A DNA stretch of 64,000 nucleotides from Pseudomonadota bacterium (GCA_027624715.1 JAQBTV010000007.1:1-64000), one strand, 5' to 3'. Shown: positions 46,743-57,815, numbered from the stretch's first letter. Notes: generated from the sequence alone by a model not told the origin. Program-made: numbers and translations.

Positions 46743-47897
46743 ATGAATAGTATTCGCTCCCTCACAATGCTCGCAGGCTTCATGCTAGCCTGCGTGCATG
46801 TAACGACTATTGCTGCGGACAACATTCAAGAGAAAATTAAAAATACAGATCAGAAAATACTGAAGGAGCAGAAAAAAATAAAAGAAGAGGAAGATAAACA
46901 AAAAAAAGCAAAACAAGAACTCAGCAAAACAAAAAAAGAAATCGACAATTTAGATAGAAACTTAAATCAATTATCAAAAAAAGAAAAAGTGCTGCTTGGC
47001 GATCTGAAGGCGCTGGAAAAAAAAGAAGACAAGCTTCAATCTAGCATCACTGATGAAAAGATTCGTTTATCTCGGCTAATAAAACGCACCTATATTTTAG
47101 GGTACTCGCCTGAAGCTACGCTCACAAGTAGCTCCTCAGCTGATAGCAAAGCATCTACTTTCTATCTCAAAAAGATCGGCCTGCAACGATCTGAAATCAT
47201 CAAAAATTTTAATGCGAAAATTACTGAAATTGATCAACTTCAAGATATGAAGCAGAGCATAAGAAGAGAATTAAAAAAAATAAAAAAGGACACGAGTAAA
47301 CAAAAAAGTGCGGCGGAACGTAAAAAACAAAAAAAATCGTTTGAAATAGATGGTTCAAAAACACGGGTAAAACGTAGCGAGCAAAAAATTAAGGAGGAAA
47401 ATAAACGACTCATGCAATTATTTGCAGAACTTGAAAAAAGTAAAAAAGAGCGCATAAAAAACAATAGCTTACCGGACAGAAGCCTTATCGGGAAACCATT
47501 TCAAGCGCTGAAAGGGAAACTTAGGCTTCCTGCCCTAGGTACAGTTACTGCAAAATTTGGGCAAAGAAGAGTGGGGAGCGAACTTCCTTGGGAAGGCATA
47601 TTTATATCGTCCAGCCCAGGCAATAGTGTTAAGTTAATAGCCGGAGGCTCTGTAGTTTATTCCGACTGGCTAAGAGGGTTTGGAAATTTAATCATCGTTG
47701 ACCATGGTAAAGGCTACTACAGCCTTTATGGCAATAACGAATCCATCTGGGTTAGAGAGGGTGATCAACTCGCAGCTGGGGACCAATTGGGAACTGTTGG
47801 TAATAGTGGGGGTCACACAGCACCTGGGGTGTATTTTGAGGTACGACACAACAGTAAACCTCTAGACCCAATGGAATGGGTTACTATTACTAACTAA
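46743..47897 (+). CDS. EnvC-like murein hydrolase activator, degenerate LytM (M23) domain
   Basis: 384 aa: signal peptide (about 1-25), long Lys/Glu-rich coiled coil (about 28-240), then a LytM fold. The metal ligands of active M23 peptidases are absent: the HxxxD position reads WEGIFISS and the HxH position reads YFEVRHNS. This is the E. coli EnvC pattern, in which a degenerate LytM domain activates amidases and the coiled coil binds FtsX. ftsEX are encoded at 30025-31568. It lies 9 bp after gpmA and 64 bp before ctpA. Confidence 0.85.
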   Translation: MNSIRSLTMLAGFMLACVHVTTIAADNIQEKIKNTDQKILKEQKKIKEEEDKQKKAKQELSKTKKEIDNLDRNLNQLSKKEKVLLGDLKALEKKEDKLQSSITDEKIRLSRLIKRTYILGYSPEATLTSSSSADSKASTFYLKKIGLQRSEIIKNFNAKITEIDQLQDMKQSIRRELKKIKKDTSKQKSAAERKKQKKSFEIDGSKTRVKRSEQKIKEENKRLMQLFAELEKSKKERIKNNSLPDRSLIGKPFQALKGKLRLPALGTVTAKFGQRRVGSELPWEGIFISSSPGNSVKLIAGGSVVYSDWLRGFGNLIIVDHGKGYYSLYGNNESIWVREGDQLAAGDQLGTVGNSGGHTAPGVYFEVRHNSKPLDPMEWVTITN

Positions 47898-47961
47898 ATA
47901 GAGGACATTATGGAAATGTCCGCCGCGCCGAAAACTCGGTCAGCAATTTAAGGGATTCTTT

Positions 47962-49308
47962 ATGACAAGTAAACTAAGTAAATTAGGCTTATTATCACTC
48001 GGGCTTGTAGGCGGGCTTCTAATTAGCCTCCAGTTCTCTGCGATAGCTGATAGAAGCGCTGCAACCCTACCTATCGATGAATTAAGATCGTTCACCGAAG
48101 TTTACGGTCGCGTCAAAAATGATTACGTTGAAGCAATTAATGATAAAGAGCTAATAGAACACGCCATCAATGGCATGCTGTCTGGCCTCGATCCACATTC
48201 GGCTTATTTGAATGAAGAAGCCTTCACGGAAATGCAAGTGGGCACTCAGGGTGAATTTGGAGGTCTTGGTATCGAAGTCGGCATGGAAGATGGCTACGTT
48301 AAGGTTATCGCTCCGATAGAAGACACACCTGCCTGGAAGGCTGGGCTTAAGTCGGGAGATCTCATTATCAAACTCGACGATACAAATGTGAAGGGTATGA
48401 CACTTAACGATGCCGTTAAGTTAATGCGTGGCAAACCAGGTACAAACGTTATTCTTTTGATTATTCGAAAAGGGGAGCCTCAACCTAAAACAATCACGGT
48501 CACGCGCGATATCATTCAAATCCAAAGTGTCAAATATCGCATGCTCGAAAAAGATTATGCCTATTTCAGGGTGACCCAGTTTCAAGAACATACTGGAGAA
48601 AAACTCGGACAAGCGATTGAAAAGCTCTTCTCCCAAAACGAGAGACCAATGAAAGGGATAATCTTAGACCTGCGGGATGACCCTGGAGGGTTGCTGACCT
48701 CCTCCATTGGCGTGTCTGCTGCGTTTCTTTCTAAAGATAAACTTGTCGTGTACACGGAGGGACGAACCAATGATGCCAGCATGCGCATGTATGCTCGGCC
48801 AGAATTCTATGCGAGAGGACCTAAAGGTGATTATTTAACAAACGTTCCAGAAGCTGCAAAAACAGTTCCCATGGTTGTGCTTGTGAACGGTGGATCAGCA
48901 TCGGCTTCTGAGATTGTCGCCGGCGCTTTGCAAGATCATAAACGTGCCGTAATCATGGGCACCCAAACTTTCGGTAAAGGATCGGTACAAACCATCCTGC
49001 CATTAGGGAACGGCACTGCCATCAAACTAACGACGGCGCGCTACTTCACACCCAGTGGCCAATCAATACAAGCAAAAGGAATCACACCCGATATTGTGTT
49101 AGAAGATGCTACGCTCAAAAGCAATAAAGACCCGTCTCTGCCAACGAAAGAAGCGGACCTCAAAAATCGCTTGGACAATCCACAAGGCGATGATGGAGCG
49201 GTACAAAAAGTCTTAGAGAATGATGCAAAAGCAGAAGAGATGGCTGACTATCAACTGATGCAAGCTCTCAACTTACTGAAGGGATTGCAAATTTTGTCGC
49301 CCCGCTAA
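47962..49308 (+). CDS. ctpA: S41-family C-terminal processing peptidase (CtpA)
   Basis: Periplasmic tail-specific protease. N-terminal hydrophobic anchor or signal (LGLLSLGLVGGLLISLQFSA), PDZ domain (about 95-175, EFGGLGIEVGMEDGYVKV), S41 core with DLRDDPGG, catalytic Ser in NGGSASASEIVAGAL and catalytic Lys in TFGKGSVQTI. 448 aa is normal. Follows the EnvC-like gene, a recurring gpmA/gpmI-envC-ctpA order. Confidence 0.94.
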   Translation: MTSKLSKLGLLSLGLVGGLLISLQFSAIADRSAATLPIDELRSFTEVYGRVKNDYVEAINDKELIEHAINGMLSGLDPHSAYLNEEAFTEMQVGTQGEFGGLGIEVGMEDGYVKVIAPIEDTPAWKAGLKSGDLIIKLDDTNVKGMTLNDAVKLMRGKPGTNVILLIIRKGEPQPKTITVTRDIIQIQSVKYRMLEKDYAYFRVTQFQEHTGEKLGQAIEKLFSQNERPMKGIILDLRDDPGGLLTSSIGVSAAFLSKDKLVVYTEGRTNDASMRMYARPEFYARGPKGDYLTNVPEAAKTVPMVVLVNGGSASASEIVAGALQDHKRAVIMGTQTFGKGSVQTILPLGNGTAIKLTTARYFTPSGQSIQAKGITPDIVLEDATLKSNKDPSLPTKEADLKNRLDNPQGDDGAVQKVLENDAKAEEMADYQLMQALNLLKGLQILSPR

Positions 49309-49398
49309 ACACTCATGAGGAAATGCTGAGTAAGCCTTATCCATTGCAGCTTATCACGCGGGATAGAGTCTTTGGTGGGCGATGTCGACAAAACCAAT

Positions 49399-50145
49399 AT
49401 GAACGATGACCAACTTCTAAGATATAGTCGGCATATCCTTCTGCCAGAAATTGGCGTCGAGGGTCAAGATTTAATCCAACGAGGCAGGATCTTAATTATT
49501 GGCGCAGGTGGATTAGGCTCACCTGCAGCCTTATTTCTTGCTTCCAGTGGAGTTGGCTCAATTACGATTTGCGATGAGGACACGGTGGACCTAACGAACC
49601 TTCAGCGTCAGATCATTCATACCACCGCCTCTATTGGCATGCGCAAAGTGGATTCTGCCGCTCGCTCCATGAAGGCCATCAATCCAAACATCAACATCAA
49701 TGCAATAACGCTTCGCGCTTCAGGGACTATGTTGGAGCAGCTAGTATCTGAAGCATCGATTGTTTTAGATTGCTCTGACAATTTTGAGACGCGACACGCA
49801 GTGAATAAAGCTTCTGTTAAGTTAAAGAAGCCTTTGGTTTCAGGTGCCGCAATTAAATTTGACGGACAACTTGCCGTTTTTGATCCGCGAAATCTTGAAA
49901 GCCCGTGTTACCAGTGTCTATTCCCCGAAGAAAATGAATTCGAAGAAACGCGATGTGCTGTAATGGGCGTTTTCGCACCTCTAGTAGGGATCATTGGAAC
50001 AGCGCAGGCGTCCGAAGCACTCAAGTTATTAGCAAACATTGGTCGGCCGGCTACGGGAAAACTGATGCTGTTTGACGCCCTAGAGATGGAATGGCGCTCC
50101 ATCAAGTTAAGCAAGGATCCGCGCTGCTCCATTTGTGGCGTATAA
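49399..50145 (+). CDS. MoeB/ThiF/HesA-family ubiquitin-like-protein activating enzyme
   Basis: Adenylates the C-terminus of ThiS/MoaD-type sulfur carriers. Nucleotide-binding LIIGAGGLGSPAALFLASSGVG, NLQRQIIHTTASIG, CSDNFETRHAVN, and zinc Cys pairs CYQCLF and CSICGV. 249 aa from MNDDQLLRYSRHILL; a GTG 27 bases upstream is possible. thiC is elsewhere in the window, but there is no local thiS or moa gene to decide between thiamine and molybdopterin use. Confidence 0.87.
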   Translation: MNDDQLLRYSRHILLPEIGVEGQDLIQRGRILIIGAGGLGSPAALFLASSGVGSITICDEDTVDLTNLQRQIIHTTASIGMRKVDSAARSMKAINPNININAITLRASGTMLEQLVSEASIVLDCSDNFETRHAVNKASVKLKKPLVSGAAIKFDGQLAVFDPRNLESPCYQCLFPEENEFEETRCAVMGVFAPLVGIIGTAQASEALKLLANIGRPATGKLMLFDALEMEWRSIKLSKDPRCSICGV

Positions 50146-50184
50146 AACTCGCCCTTGAATAGAAGGTAATTAAAAATAAGGGCG

Positions 50185-50769
50185 TCAAACGTCCCCCAAC
50201 AGCATCCTTATCTGAACGTCGCTGTATGTCATTGGATCTTTGGTATAACGGCTTTTTGCAAATTGATACCATCGACCAACCACGTACGCCATAATTTGGT
50301 TACCCTTTGGTTCAATTTCTAGCGCAGAGTTCAGATCCCCTTGATTGATTGCGAATCGCAGTGACTGCTTAATCGAGGACTCTAATCGATCGTGCAAACG
50401 ATTAATGCGATCCTGTAACCTGTCATTTTCATAGACCAAAGCGTCCCCAATTAAGACACGAGTCATGCCGGGGTTTTTCTTCGCAAAACTCAATAGCACA
50501 CTAACCATCGAGGACACTTGATTTAACCCACTTTCCTCAGTTTCAGAAATTTTATTGACCAACCCAAAAATAGTTTGCTCGATAAACTCAATCAATCCTT
50601 CATACATCTGAGCCTTACTAGCAAAATGTCGGTACAGGGCCGCCTCAGATACCTCGAGCCGCGATGCTAACAAAGCCGTGGTTATCTTTTTACAATTGGG
50701 GTCCTCCAACATCTGTGCTAATTGCTGGAGAATCTGAAGTTTTCGATTGGCAACTCTGGGCATCGGCAA
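50185..50769 (-). CDS. slmA: Nucleoid occlusion factor SlmA (TetR family)
   Basis: DNA-binding inhibitor of FtsZ assembly over the nucleoid. N-terminal helix-turn-helix KKITTALLASRLEVSEAALYRHFASKAQMYEGLI and the SlmA-type ligand domain (KNPGMTRVLIGDALVYENDRLQDRINR). 194 aa. In the order slmA-HAD-argB on the minus strand, convergent with the moeB-like gene. Confidence 0.9.
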   Translation of the reverse strand: MPMPRVANRKLQILQQLAQMLEDPNCKKITTALLASRLEVSEAALYRHFASKAQMYEGLIEFIEQTIFGLVNKISETEESGLNQVSSMVSVLLSFAKKNPGMTRVLIGDALVYENDRLQDRINRLHDRLESSIKQSLRFAINQGDLNSALEIEPKGNQIMAYVVGRWYQFAKSRYTKDPMTYSDVQIRMLLGDV

Positions 50770-50881
50770 GAAAAATGATTTATTGACTAAGTTTAGTAGG
50801 TACTAATTATCAGCTACACATTAACATACACATCCTGGACAATGCTTCCAAACTTTTCTCGCGCTTTAGTGTCCGTGAATC

Positions 50882-51538
50882 CTAATACAGCCGCCTTACC
50901 TTAGCGTCTACCCAGTTAGGTTGATTTAACTCGCGCGTTACCCAAACTGTCTTCATCCCCAGTCGTTTCGCTGAAAATAGATTGATTAAAGAATCCTCAA
51001 CCATCACACACCTTGAAGCTTCAAGTCTGTGTGTTTTCAGTACTTTACGAAACCCAATCATAGAGGGTTTGGGATTCATATTCGTAGACTCTATTGAAAA
51101 GACCCCAGCTAGGAAGCGACGAATCCCTAACAACCTCAACATTTTTTCAAGATATGCGGTTGGAGAGTTAGAGAATACGATTTTCTTACCCGATATTTGC
51201 CTAAACAATCGTATTAACCTGGAGGAACGCGAGGCAAGGCTATGCAATTCTCCGATATCATGAGTTTTTTTAAGGAAATCCTCTGCGTCAACGGCATGAT
51301 GCCGCACTAAACCCAACAGGGTTGCTCCATATTTATCCCAGTAAAGCTTGCGTAAGCGATTTGCCTCATTCCTCTCAACACATAAATGACGCTCGATGTA
51401 TTGGGTCATTTTCTCGTTGATGAGTGGAAAGATTTCCCTTCCAGATGCGAACAATGTGTTATCAAGATCAAAAATCCAAGCTGACGGTTTAACCTCGGAT
51501 TGTTGTATTTTGCAGCATGCCTCAGTGAGAAATTTCAC
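50882..51538 (-). CDS. HAD-superfamily pyrimidine 5'-nucleotidase-like hydrolase
   Basis: 218 aa. HAD motifs: I, WIFDLDNTLFAS (nucleophile Asp); II, VFSNSP; III, NPKPSMIGF (Lys); IV, VMVEDSLINLFSAKRLG. The combination and the DNTLF variant match the yeast Sdt1/bacterial pyrimidine 5'-nucleotidase subfamily. One base separates it from argB, with slmA downstream. Substrate is inferred from subfamily only. Confidence 0.85.
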   Translation of the reverse strand: MKFLTEACCKIQQSEVKPSAWIFDLDNTLFASGREIFPLINEKMTQYIERHLCVERNEANRLRKLYWDKYGATLLGLVRHHAVDAEDFLKKTHDIGELHSLASRSSRLIRLFRQISGKKIVFSNSPTAYLEKMLRLLGIRRFLAGVFSIESTNMNPKPSMIGFRKVLKTHRLEASRCVMVEDSLINLFSAKRLGMKTVWVTRELNQPNWVDAKVRRLY

Positions 51539-51539
51539 A

Positions 51540-52433
<894 letters not shown>

Positions 52434-52557
52434 TTAAATGCCTTATCGTGGCGTTCTAATTTTAACCGACTTATTGTATTTCGAGCCAGTACCTACTATT
52501 GCGCTACTTATCCGTTTAAAATACGACTCTCTTAAAATACATTTTTCTTCTTCACGA

Positions 52558-53712
52558 ATGAATAGTAGACGTTTTTTCTTATTGCTGCTGTTCTTACTCA
52601 CTTCTATTAGTGCGTTCGCCAAACCGGATAAGACCGTCAGCTCTAGGGGTCAAGTTTATGTCTTAGGCGACCTATCGAGCGGAAGCATCATCAGTAAGAA
52701 AAACGCATCTCGAACTATTGCTGCCGGGCCCTTGACGAAACTGATGACGTTATATGTTATTTTCTCCGCCCTCGAGTCTGGAGACATTCGTTTAAACGAT
52801 AAAATAAAAGTATCCGAGATTATTTCTAACGTACCCGGGCCTCGCATGTTCCTATCCGAAGGAGATCGCGTCAAAATCGAGGACCTCGTCAAGGCCATAA
52901 TAATCTATGGCGCTAACGACGCATTAATGGCACTTATTGAGGAAGTTTCAGGGGCCGAGTCTACATTTGTAGCAACGATGAACAAAAAGGCAAAGTCAAT
53001 TGGTTTAAGCTCTTCACGCTTCGTCGGTGCTTTTGGACAAAAGGCGAAGCAAAGTCGCACCACTGCGTCCGATTTATATCGACTATCAGTCGCTATCATT
53101 ACAGACTTTCCGCAATATTACCCCTACTTTAAATTACAAAAACACGAATGGCAAAGCATTACCCAACACAGCCCCAATAGTTTACTGGGTAGGGATAAAC
53201 ACAATGACGGACTCATACTAGGAAACATACCCACCATCGGGCTTCTTGGATCTATTTCTAGCGATCGAAATGGGCGTCGAATACTGTTGGTGCTAGGTGG
53301 CGTAACGCCTAAACGCACTTTTCCTCTAGAGGCTCAAAAGCTGATAAATCAAGCTTTTGAGGAATTCGAAACGATCCTGCTATTCAAGTCGAACACATAT
53401 CTTGGTCAAATCACAGTTTCGCAAGGTAAAGATGAGGTTATCGATATTGGGTCCTCGAAAAACATTTCCGTTACGATCCCAAGAGGGACGAAGGAAGATC
53501 TCAAAGTACACATTGAAAGCATGCAACCTCTCATCGCACCAGTTAAATATGGGCATATTGTTGCCAAACTTACCGTACGCCTAGAAGACAAGACAATCTT
53601 AACGTCAGATCTCATTACTCTAAAAGAAGTACCACGAGCAGGAATTTTAATTAGAGGCTGGAGAGAATTAAAATCTTTCGTACTTCAACTGATAGGATTC
53701 TTAAACAATTAA
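52558..53712 (+). CDS. DacA-like (PBP5/6-type) protein lacking catalytic motifs
   Basis: 384 aa from MNSRRFFLLL with a signal peptide (cleavage near AFAK), a peptidase S11-type domain, a C-terminal beta domain (about 270-355) and a C-terminal amphipathic anchor, the layout of DacA. Gene position (before ybeD-lipB-lipA) is that of dacA. All three D,D-carboxypeptidase motifs are gone: SxxK reads P-L-T-K (AAGPLTKLMTLYV), SxN reads G-A-N (IYGANDALMALIE), KTG reads I-L-G (HNDGLILGNIPTIG). The frame is intact, so it is a pseudoenzyme rather than a decayed gene. A binding or scaffold role is inference. Confidence 0.85.
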   Translation: MNSRRFFLLLLFLLTSISAFAKPDKTVSSRGQVYVLGDLSSGSIISKKNASRTIAAGPLTKLMTLYVIFSALESGDIRLNDKIKVSEIISNVPGPRMFLSEGDRVKIEDLVKAIIIYGANDALMALIEEVSGAESTFVATMNKKAKSIGLSSSRFVGAFGQKAKQSRTTASDLYRLSVAIITDFPQYYPYFKLQKHEWQSITQHSPNSLLGRDKHNDGLILGNIPTIGLLGSISSDRNGRRILLVLGGVTPKRTFPLEAQKLINQAFEEFETILLFKSNTYLGQITVSQGKDEVIDIGSSKNISVTIPRGTKEDLKVHIESMQPLIAPVKYGHIVAKLTVRLEDKTILTSDLITLKEVPRAGILIRGWRELKSFVLQLIGFLNN

Positions 53713-53744
53713 TAGTCAAATAAGAAAAAAGTAAAATATCTATC

Positions 53745-54023
53745 ATGGGCACTCACCAAACTGAAAAAACCGAGGGTATCGAATATCCACTCTCGTTCCC
53801 GATTAAAGTTATAGGACATTCAACGATTAACTTTAAGGAAGATGTGCTAGAAATTCTGAGAAAACATGCACCCGATGTCGATGGCCACGAGGTAACCACC
53901 AGCATGAGCAGCAACAAAACTTACATCAGCCTGACATGCACCTTCCTCGCTGAATCACGGGAACACCTAGAAACTATCTATGCCGAACTTAAGGCCAGCC
54001 CATCCGTTTCGATCGTTATTTAG
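53745..54023 (+). CDS. DUF493 / YbeD family protein
   Basis: 92 aa with the YbeD signature EYPLSFPIKVIG and the terminal KASPSVSIVI; ACT-like small fold. Found between dacA and lipB in many proteobacteria. Function unproven; a regulatory link to lipoate synthesis has been suggested from position only. Confidence 0.88.
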   Translation: MGTHQTEKTEGIEYPLSFPIKVIGHSTINFKEDVLEILRKHAPDVDGHEVTTSMSSNKTYISLTCTFLAESREHLETIYAELKASPSVSIVI

Positions 54024-54062
54024 TTATTCTCTCAATCAGTCCTATTTTGTAAGGTTGGAATT

Positions 54063-54674
54063 GTGATTGTTAAAATGCTTGGTTTAATAGATTATGAGGA
54101 ATCACTCCAGAGGATGAGAGAGTTCACACTTAAACGCTCTGAAAAAGAAGAGGATGAATTGTGGGTCGTCGAACATCCTCCGGTGTACACATTAGGATTA
54201 AAAACAAAAATAGAAAATCTTCCTCATGTTGAGCAGAAAATACCGCTGATTCAATCTGATCGCGGAGGTCAAATAACCTACCACGGACCCGGCCAAATCA
54301 TCATATATACATTGCTTGACCTTAAAAGACTGAAACTATCCGTTAAAGGAGCCGTTAGATTATTGGAGCAAACCGTTATTAATTTACTATCATCGCTTGG
54401 CATTAAGGGTAATGGAGACGAAGCGCGACCTGGGATTTACGTTCAAGGTAAAAAAATAGCATCCTTGGGGCTTAAAATTAGAAACGGATACTCATATCAC
54501 GGTGTCGCCTTAAATGTTGATATGGACCTTAGTCCATTTGAGCAGATTAATCCGTGCGGATATGCCAATCTAAGTGTCACGCAACTCAAAGATTTAGATG
54601 TTAATCTGTCCATTGATGACATCAGTCAGCGGTGGGTTGATCAATTTCTCGTATCCTTTGAAGATAAAATTTAA
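54063..54674 (+). CDS. lipB: Octanoyl-[acyl-carrier-protein] transferase LipB
   Basis: Transfers octanoate from ACP to lipoyl domains. Motifs: [43 protein letters not shown] (catalytic Lys) and [13 protein letters not shown] (catalytic Cys). 203 aa from a GTG with AAGG about 9 bases upstream; an ATG four codons later is possible. Followed by lipA after 7 bp. Confidence 0.95.
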   Translation: MIVKMLGLIDYEESLQRMREFTLKRSEKEEDELWVVEHPPVYTLGLKTKIENLPHVEQKIPLIQSDRGGQITYHGPGQIIIYTLLDLKRLKLSVKGAVRLLEQTVINLLSSLGIKGNGDEARPGIYVQGKKIASLGLKIRNGYSYHGVALNVDMDLSPFEQINPCGYANLSVTQLKDLDVNLSIDDISQRWVDQFLVSFEDKI

Positions 54675-54681
54675 TACCAAT

Positions 54682-55626
54682 ATGAATACCAAAAAAATCA
54701 GAGAAACAGGGTCACAGAAAACCGCAAAAAATCCGATCAAAATACAACTGACTGATCCTCTCAGGAAACCCGATTGGATACGTGTCAAGCTTCAGACGAG
54801 CATCAAATTTCAAGACGTCAAAAATAAACTTCGCAAAAGCTCCTTATACACCGTTTGTGAGGAAGCGACCTGTCCAAACATCGGAGAATGTTTTTCTAAA
54901 GGAACGGCTACGTTCATGATTTTGGGAGACCTATGTACACGAAGGTGTCCATTTTGCGATGTTGCACATGGTCGGCCCAATGGCGTTGATGAAGCCGAAC
55001 CAGGGAGGCTTGCTAGTACCATTAAAGATATGGGTCTCAAGTACGTGGTGATCACAAGCGTGGATCGCGATGACCTAAGGGATGGCGGCGCAGCACATTT
55101 CTCCGCCTGTATCAAAGCTATTCGCTCGGTCTCGCCAAATATCAAAGTTGAAATACTTACCCCTGACTTCAGAGGTCGGCTTGATACTGCGATTCGTTTG
55201 TTAAGTACCCAACTACCAGATGTTATGAACCATAATCTAGAGACCGTTCCTCGACTGTATAAACAAGCACGGCCCGGAGCCGACTACCAGCACTCTCTTG
55301 ATTTGCTACAGCGATTTAAAAAAACAAACCCCAGCGTAGTCACTAAATCTGGCGTTATGGTTGGGCTCGGCGAAACCGATGCTGAAATCGTCGAGGTCAT
55401 GCGCGATTTAAAAAAACACGAGGTAGATATGATGACGATTGGACAGTATTTACAACCGACTAAAGGGCATCTACCCGTAGAACGTTATGTTCACCCTGAC
55501 CAATTTCGCCGATTCGAACAATTAGGACTCTCAATTGGGTTTAAACATGTTGCATCCGGGCCATTAGTTCGGTCCTCCTACCATGCTGACGAGCAAGCTA
55601 ACGCGACTATCGCTCGAGATAATTGA
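54682..55626 (+). CDS. lipA: Lipoyl synthase LipA
   Basis: Radical-SAM enzyme that inserts two sulfurs into octanoyl groups. Auxiliary cluster [12 protein letters not shown], radical-SAM cluster [13 protein letters not shown], and the C-terminal RSSYHADEQ with conserved Ser. 314 aa from [10 protein letters not shown]. Its 3' end overlaps the convergent glycosyltransferase gene by 20 bases. Confidence 0.97.
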   Translation: MNTKKIRETGSQKTAKNPIKIQLTDPLRKPDWIRVKLQTSIKFQDVKNKLRKSSLYTVCEEATCPNIGECFSKGTATFMILGDLCTRRCPFCDVAHGRPNGVDEAEPGRLASTIKDMGLKYVVITSVDRDDLRDGGAAHFSACIKAIRSVSPNIKVEILTPDFRGRLDTAIRLLSTQLPDVMNHNLETVPRLYKQARPGADYQHSLDLLQRFKKTNPSVVTKSGVMVGLGETDAEIVEVMRDLKKHEVDMMTIGQYLQPTKGHLPVERYVHPDQFRRFEQLGLSIGFKHVASGPLVRSSYHADEQANATIARDN

Positions 55627-56671
55627 GTAGAGCTTGCAACACTCTAGCCGACTCTAATCCCACGAGGCAATCACTGACGCTCTCAACATGCCGAGAACAA
55701 CCCTCTTGACGGCACGGCACACAAGATCCCAGCCCTTGGATCAACGTTACATTTCCAGCCGTCTGTGAGCCGACCTGAGACCAAGCACTAAGGCCACCAG
55801 AATAGTCCTTAGGCCATGGGCCCCAAACCAATGGACTAGAGGGGCCAAAAATAGCGATCGTTGGCGTGCCAGTTGCCGCAGCCATATGAGTGACCGCCGT
55901 ATCGGTTCCAACATAACAATCCGCAGAACAGATTATTTTTATCAATTCATCAATTGATGTTTGATTTAAAAGATTGAGCACCCTCGGTTGGTCAGCATAT
56001 ATCCGCTTTAAATCGTCAAGATCTGGCTCATCAAATGTCCCGGCAAGGACAACCCCTAGTTCACGCTCAAGACATGCTTGAATTAAGGATTGCCACTTTG
56101 AAAGCGGCCATTCCTTATATTTGAACTTAGGTGTCAAATGCATCACGACATAACAATTTTTATACAGCCACTGATTAAATAGGGCAACTTGAATCTCTCC
56201 TTCGGTCAGTCGTTTAGAGATCTGAGGCGCTCTTTTGGAACTATCCACTAAATCAGCCACAATGTCGTGATACATTGCTAATGTATGCCGTCCCGTACCA
56301 TCAAATTCGACCCATTTATGTAGAGCCCACTTCTTCCAAAAATATTTATTAGTCGTAGTTAATGTGCCATACCGTTTTTTTCCCATCAACCACGCATACA
56401 AAACCGGCCTATCACTCGGCAATAAAGAAATAGCGATGTCGTAACGACGATAGTGTTTCAATATCAATCGGAGATGCGTGCTAAAACTGCTTCGTACTGG
56501 TACTAAAATCATATTATCAATTTCTGGGTTGGATAAAACCCCGGCCTCGGTACCACGAAACACCAACATATCTAGTTGATCGTTAGGGTAAAGAGTTCTC
56601 AATGCATGAACAACGGATGTCGCTAAAAAAACATCCCCTACTCTTCTGGGACAGATGACTAAAATTTTCAA
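55607..56671 (-). CDS. Glycosyltransferase family 9 (heptosyltransferase-like)
   Basis: ADP-heptose:LPS heptosyltransferase-type enzyme, probably for inner-core LPS. N-terminal [25 protein letters not shown], and C-terminal [35 protein letters not shown] with DTAVTH acceptor/donor motif. I prefer a TTG start at 56671 because AGAGGAG lies 8 bases before it; an ATG at 56695 is the alternative. ~354 aa. Divergent from waaC, convergent with lipA. Which heptose it adds is not clear. Confidence 0.82.
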   Translation of the reverse strand: MKILVICPRRVGDVFLATSVVHALRTLYPNDQLDMLVFRGTEAGVLSNPEIDNMILVPVRSSFSTHLRLILKHYRRYDIAISLLPSDRPVLYAWLMGKKRYGTLTTTNKYFWKKWALHKWVEFDGTGRHTLAMYHDIVADLVDSSKRAPQISKRLTEGEIQVALFNQWLYKNCYVVMHLTPKFKYKEWPLSKWQSLIQACLERELGVVLAGTFDEPDLDDLKRIYADQPRVLNLLNQTSIDELIKIICSADCYVGTDTAVTHMAAATGTPTIAIFGPSSPLVWGPWPKDYSGGLSAWSQVGSQTAGNVTLIQGLGSCVPCRQEGCSRHVESVSDCLVGLESARVLQALLNYLER

Positions 56672-56795
56672 GCGGCTTTCTCCTCTTTTTCCCATACTTT
56701 AGTCTCAACGGTAAGTGATATCTTTATACACTTATGAAAACCAAATCTTTCTGAATGAGGCTTTATTTTAAGCAATTGACTGTCCTCGGAGTAAA

Positions 56796-57815
56796 ATGAT
56801 TTATAAATTTCTAACAAGACAGCTCAAACGATCAGCCGTGAACGCACCAACGCGAGTCCTTATCATTAAAACTTCCTCATTGGGTGATGTTATCCATAAC
56901 TTCCCAATGGTCTCCGATATCTCCATCGAATTTCCAAAATGCAAAATAGATTGGCTTGTTGAGGAAGCTTACGTTCCGCTGGTTAATTTGCATCAATCGG
57001 TTGAACGCATTATTCCTGTTTCTTTACGTCGATGGAAACAGGCTTTTTTTTCCAGAACAACCTGGCAAGAATTCAGAAGCTGCATTCACGAAATCAAGAA
57101 GCACCGGTACGATTTAGTTATTGATTCTCAAGGGTTAATTAAAAGCGCTGTACTCGCAAAACTCGCCGGGGGACCGAGTTGCGGATTTGGAGCAGGCTAC
57201 GCCAGAGAAAGATTGGCAGGAATGAGCTATAAAATTGGAATAAATATTGACTGCGACCAACACATGCTGGACCGGTGTCGCAGGTTAGCCGCCTCAGCGT
57301 TGAGTTATCAAGTCCCAGACAAACTGAACTATGGCTTGATCAAAAGCAATACACCATCTATGCAAAGCAATAAGGTCCTCATCCTATGCTCATCAGCTCA
57401 AACCAAGAAACTATGGCCTACGAATCGGTGGGTCGAAATCTGTCGCTACCTGAGTGCTATTGGATTTGAATGTCAATATACATGGGGGGATCAGACAGGC
57501 CGCGCTATTTGTGAGCAGATTGCATCATCGGCTGGTGGTGAAATAATGCCTAAAATGCACTTGGGTGACGTTGCCACCCTACTGAATCAATCTCGCTTAG
57601 TCGTTGGGCTCGATACCGGGTTATTGCATCTCGCCGCAGCACTTGAAGTTCCTTTGGTTTCTATCCATGGCGCATCTGACCCGTTAAAAACAGGACCTAA
57701 AGGAAACGGGATCATGGAAAGATGTGGCTCAAAGAACTGCTTCCCCGATGCGGACGAAGTCAAATCAGCACTAACAGCCATAACGACGATTATCCGTGAT
57801 GGCGCTCTGAATTGA
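56796..57815 (+). CDS. waaC: LPS heptosyltransferase I (WaaC)
   Basis: Adds the first heptose to Kdo of the LPS core. GT9 motifs: VLIIKTSSLGDVIHNFPMVSDI, DLVIDSQGLIKSAVLAKLAG, YARERLAGMSYKIGI and [34 protein letters not shown]. 339 aa is near E. coli WaaC. Overlaps waaA (TGATG). Confidence 0.92.
   Translation: MIYKFLTRQLKRSAVNAPTRVLIIKTSSLGDVIHNFPMVSDISIEFPKCKIDWLVEEAYVPLVNLHQSVERIIPVSLRRWKQAFFSRTTWQEFRSCIHEIKKHRYDLVIDSQGLIKSAVLAKLAGGPSCGFGAGYARERLAGMSYKIGINIDCDQHMLDRCRRLAASALSYQVPDKLNYGLIKSNTPSMQSNKVLILCSSAQTKKLWPTNRWVEICRYLSAIGFECQYTWGDQTGRAICEQIASSAGGEIMPKMHLGDVATLLNQSRLVVGLDTGLLHLAAALEVPLVSIHGASDPLKTGPKGNGIMERCGSKNCFPDADEVKSALTAITTIIRDGALN

Noticed and set aside
50150-50184. CGCCCTT...AAGGGCG inverted repeat between the moeB-like gene and slmA as a terminator
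   Set aside because: Loop of 21 bases, 7-bp stem and no following T-run; convergent genes leave too little evidence.
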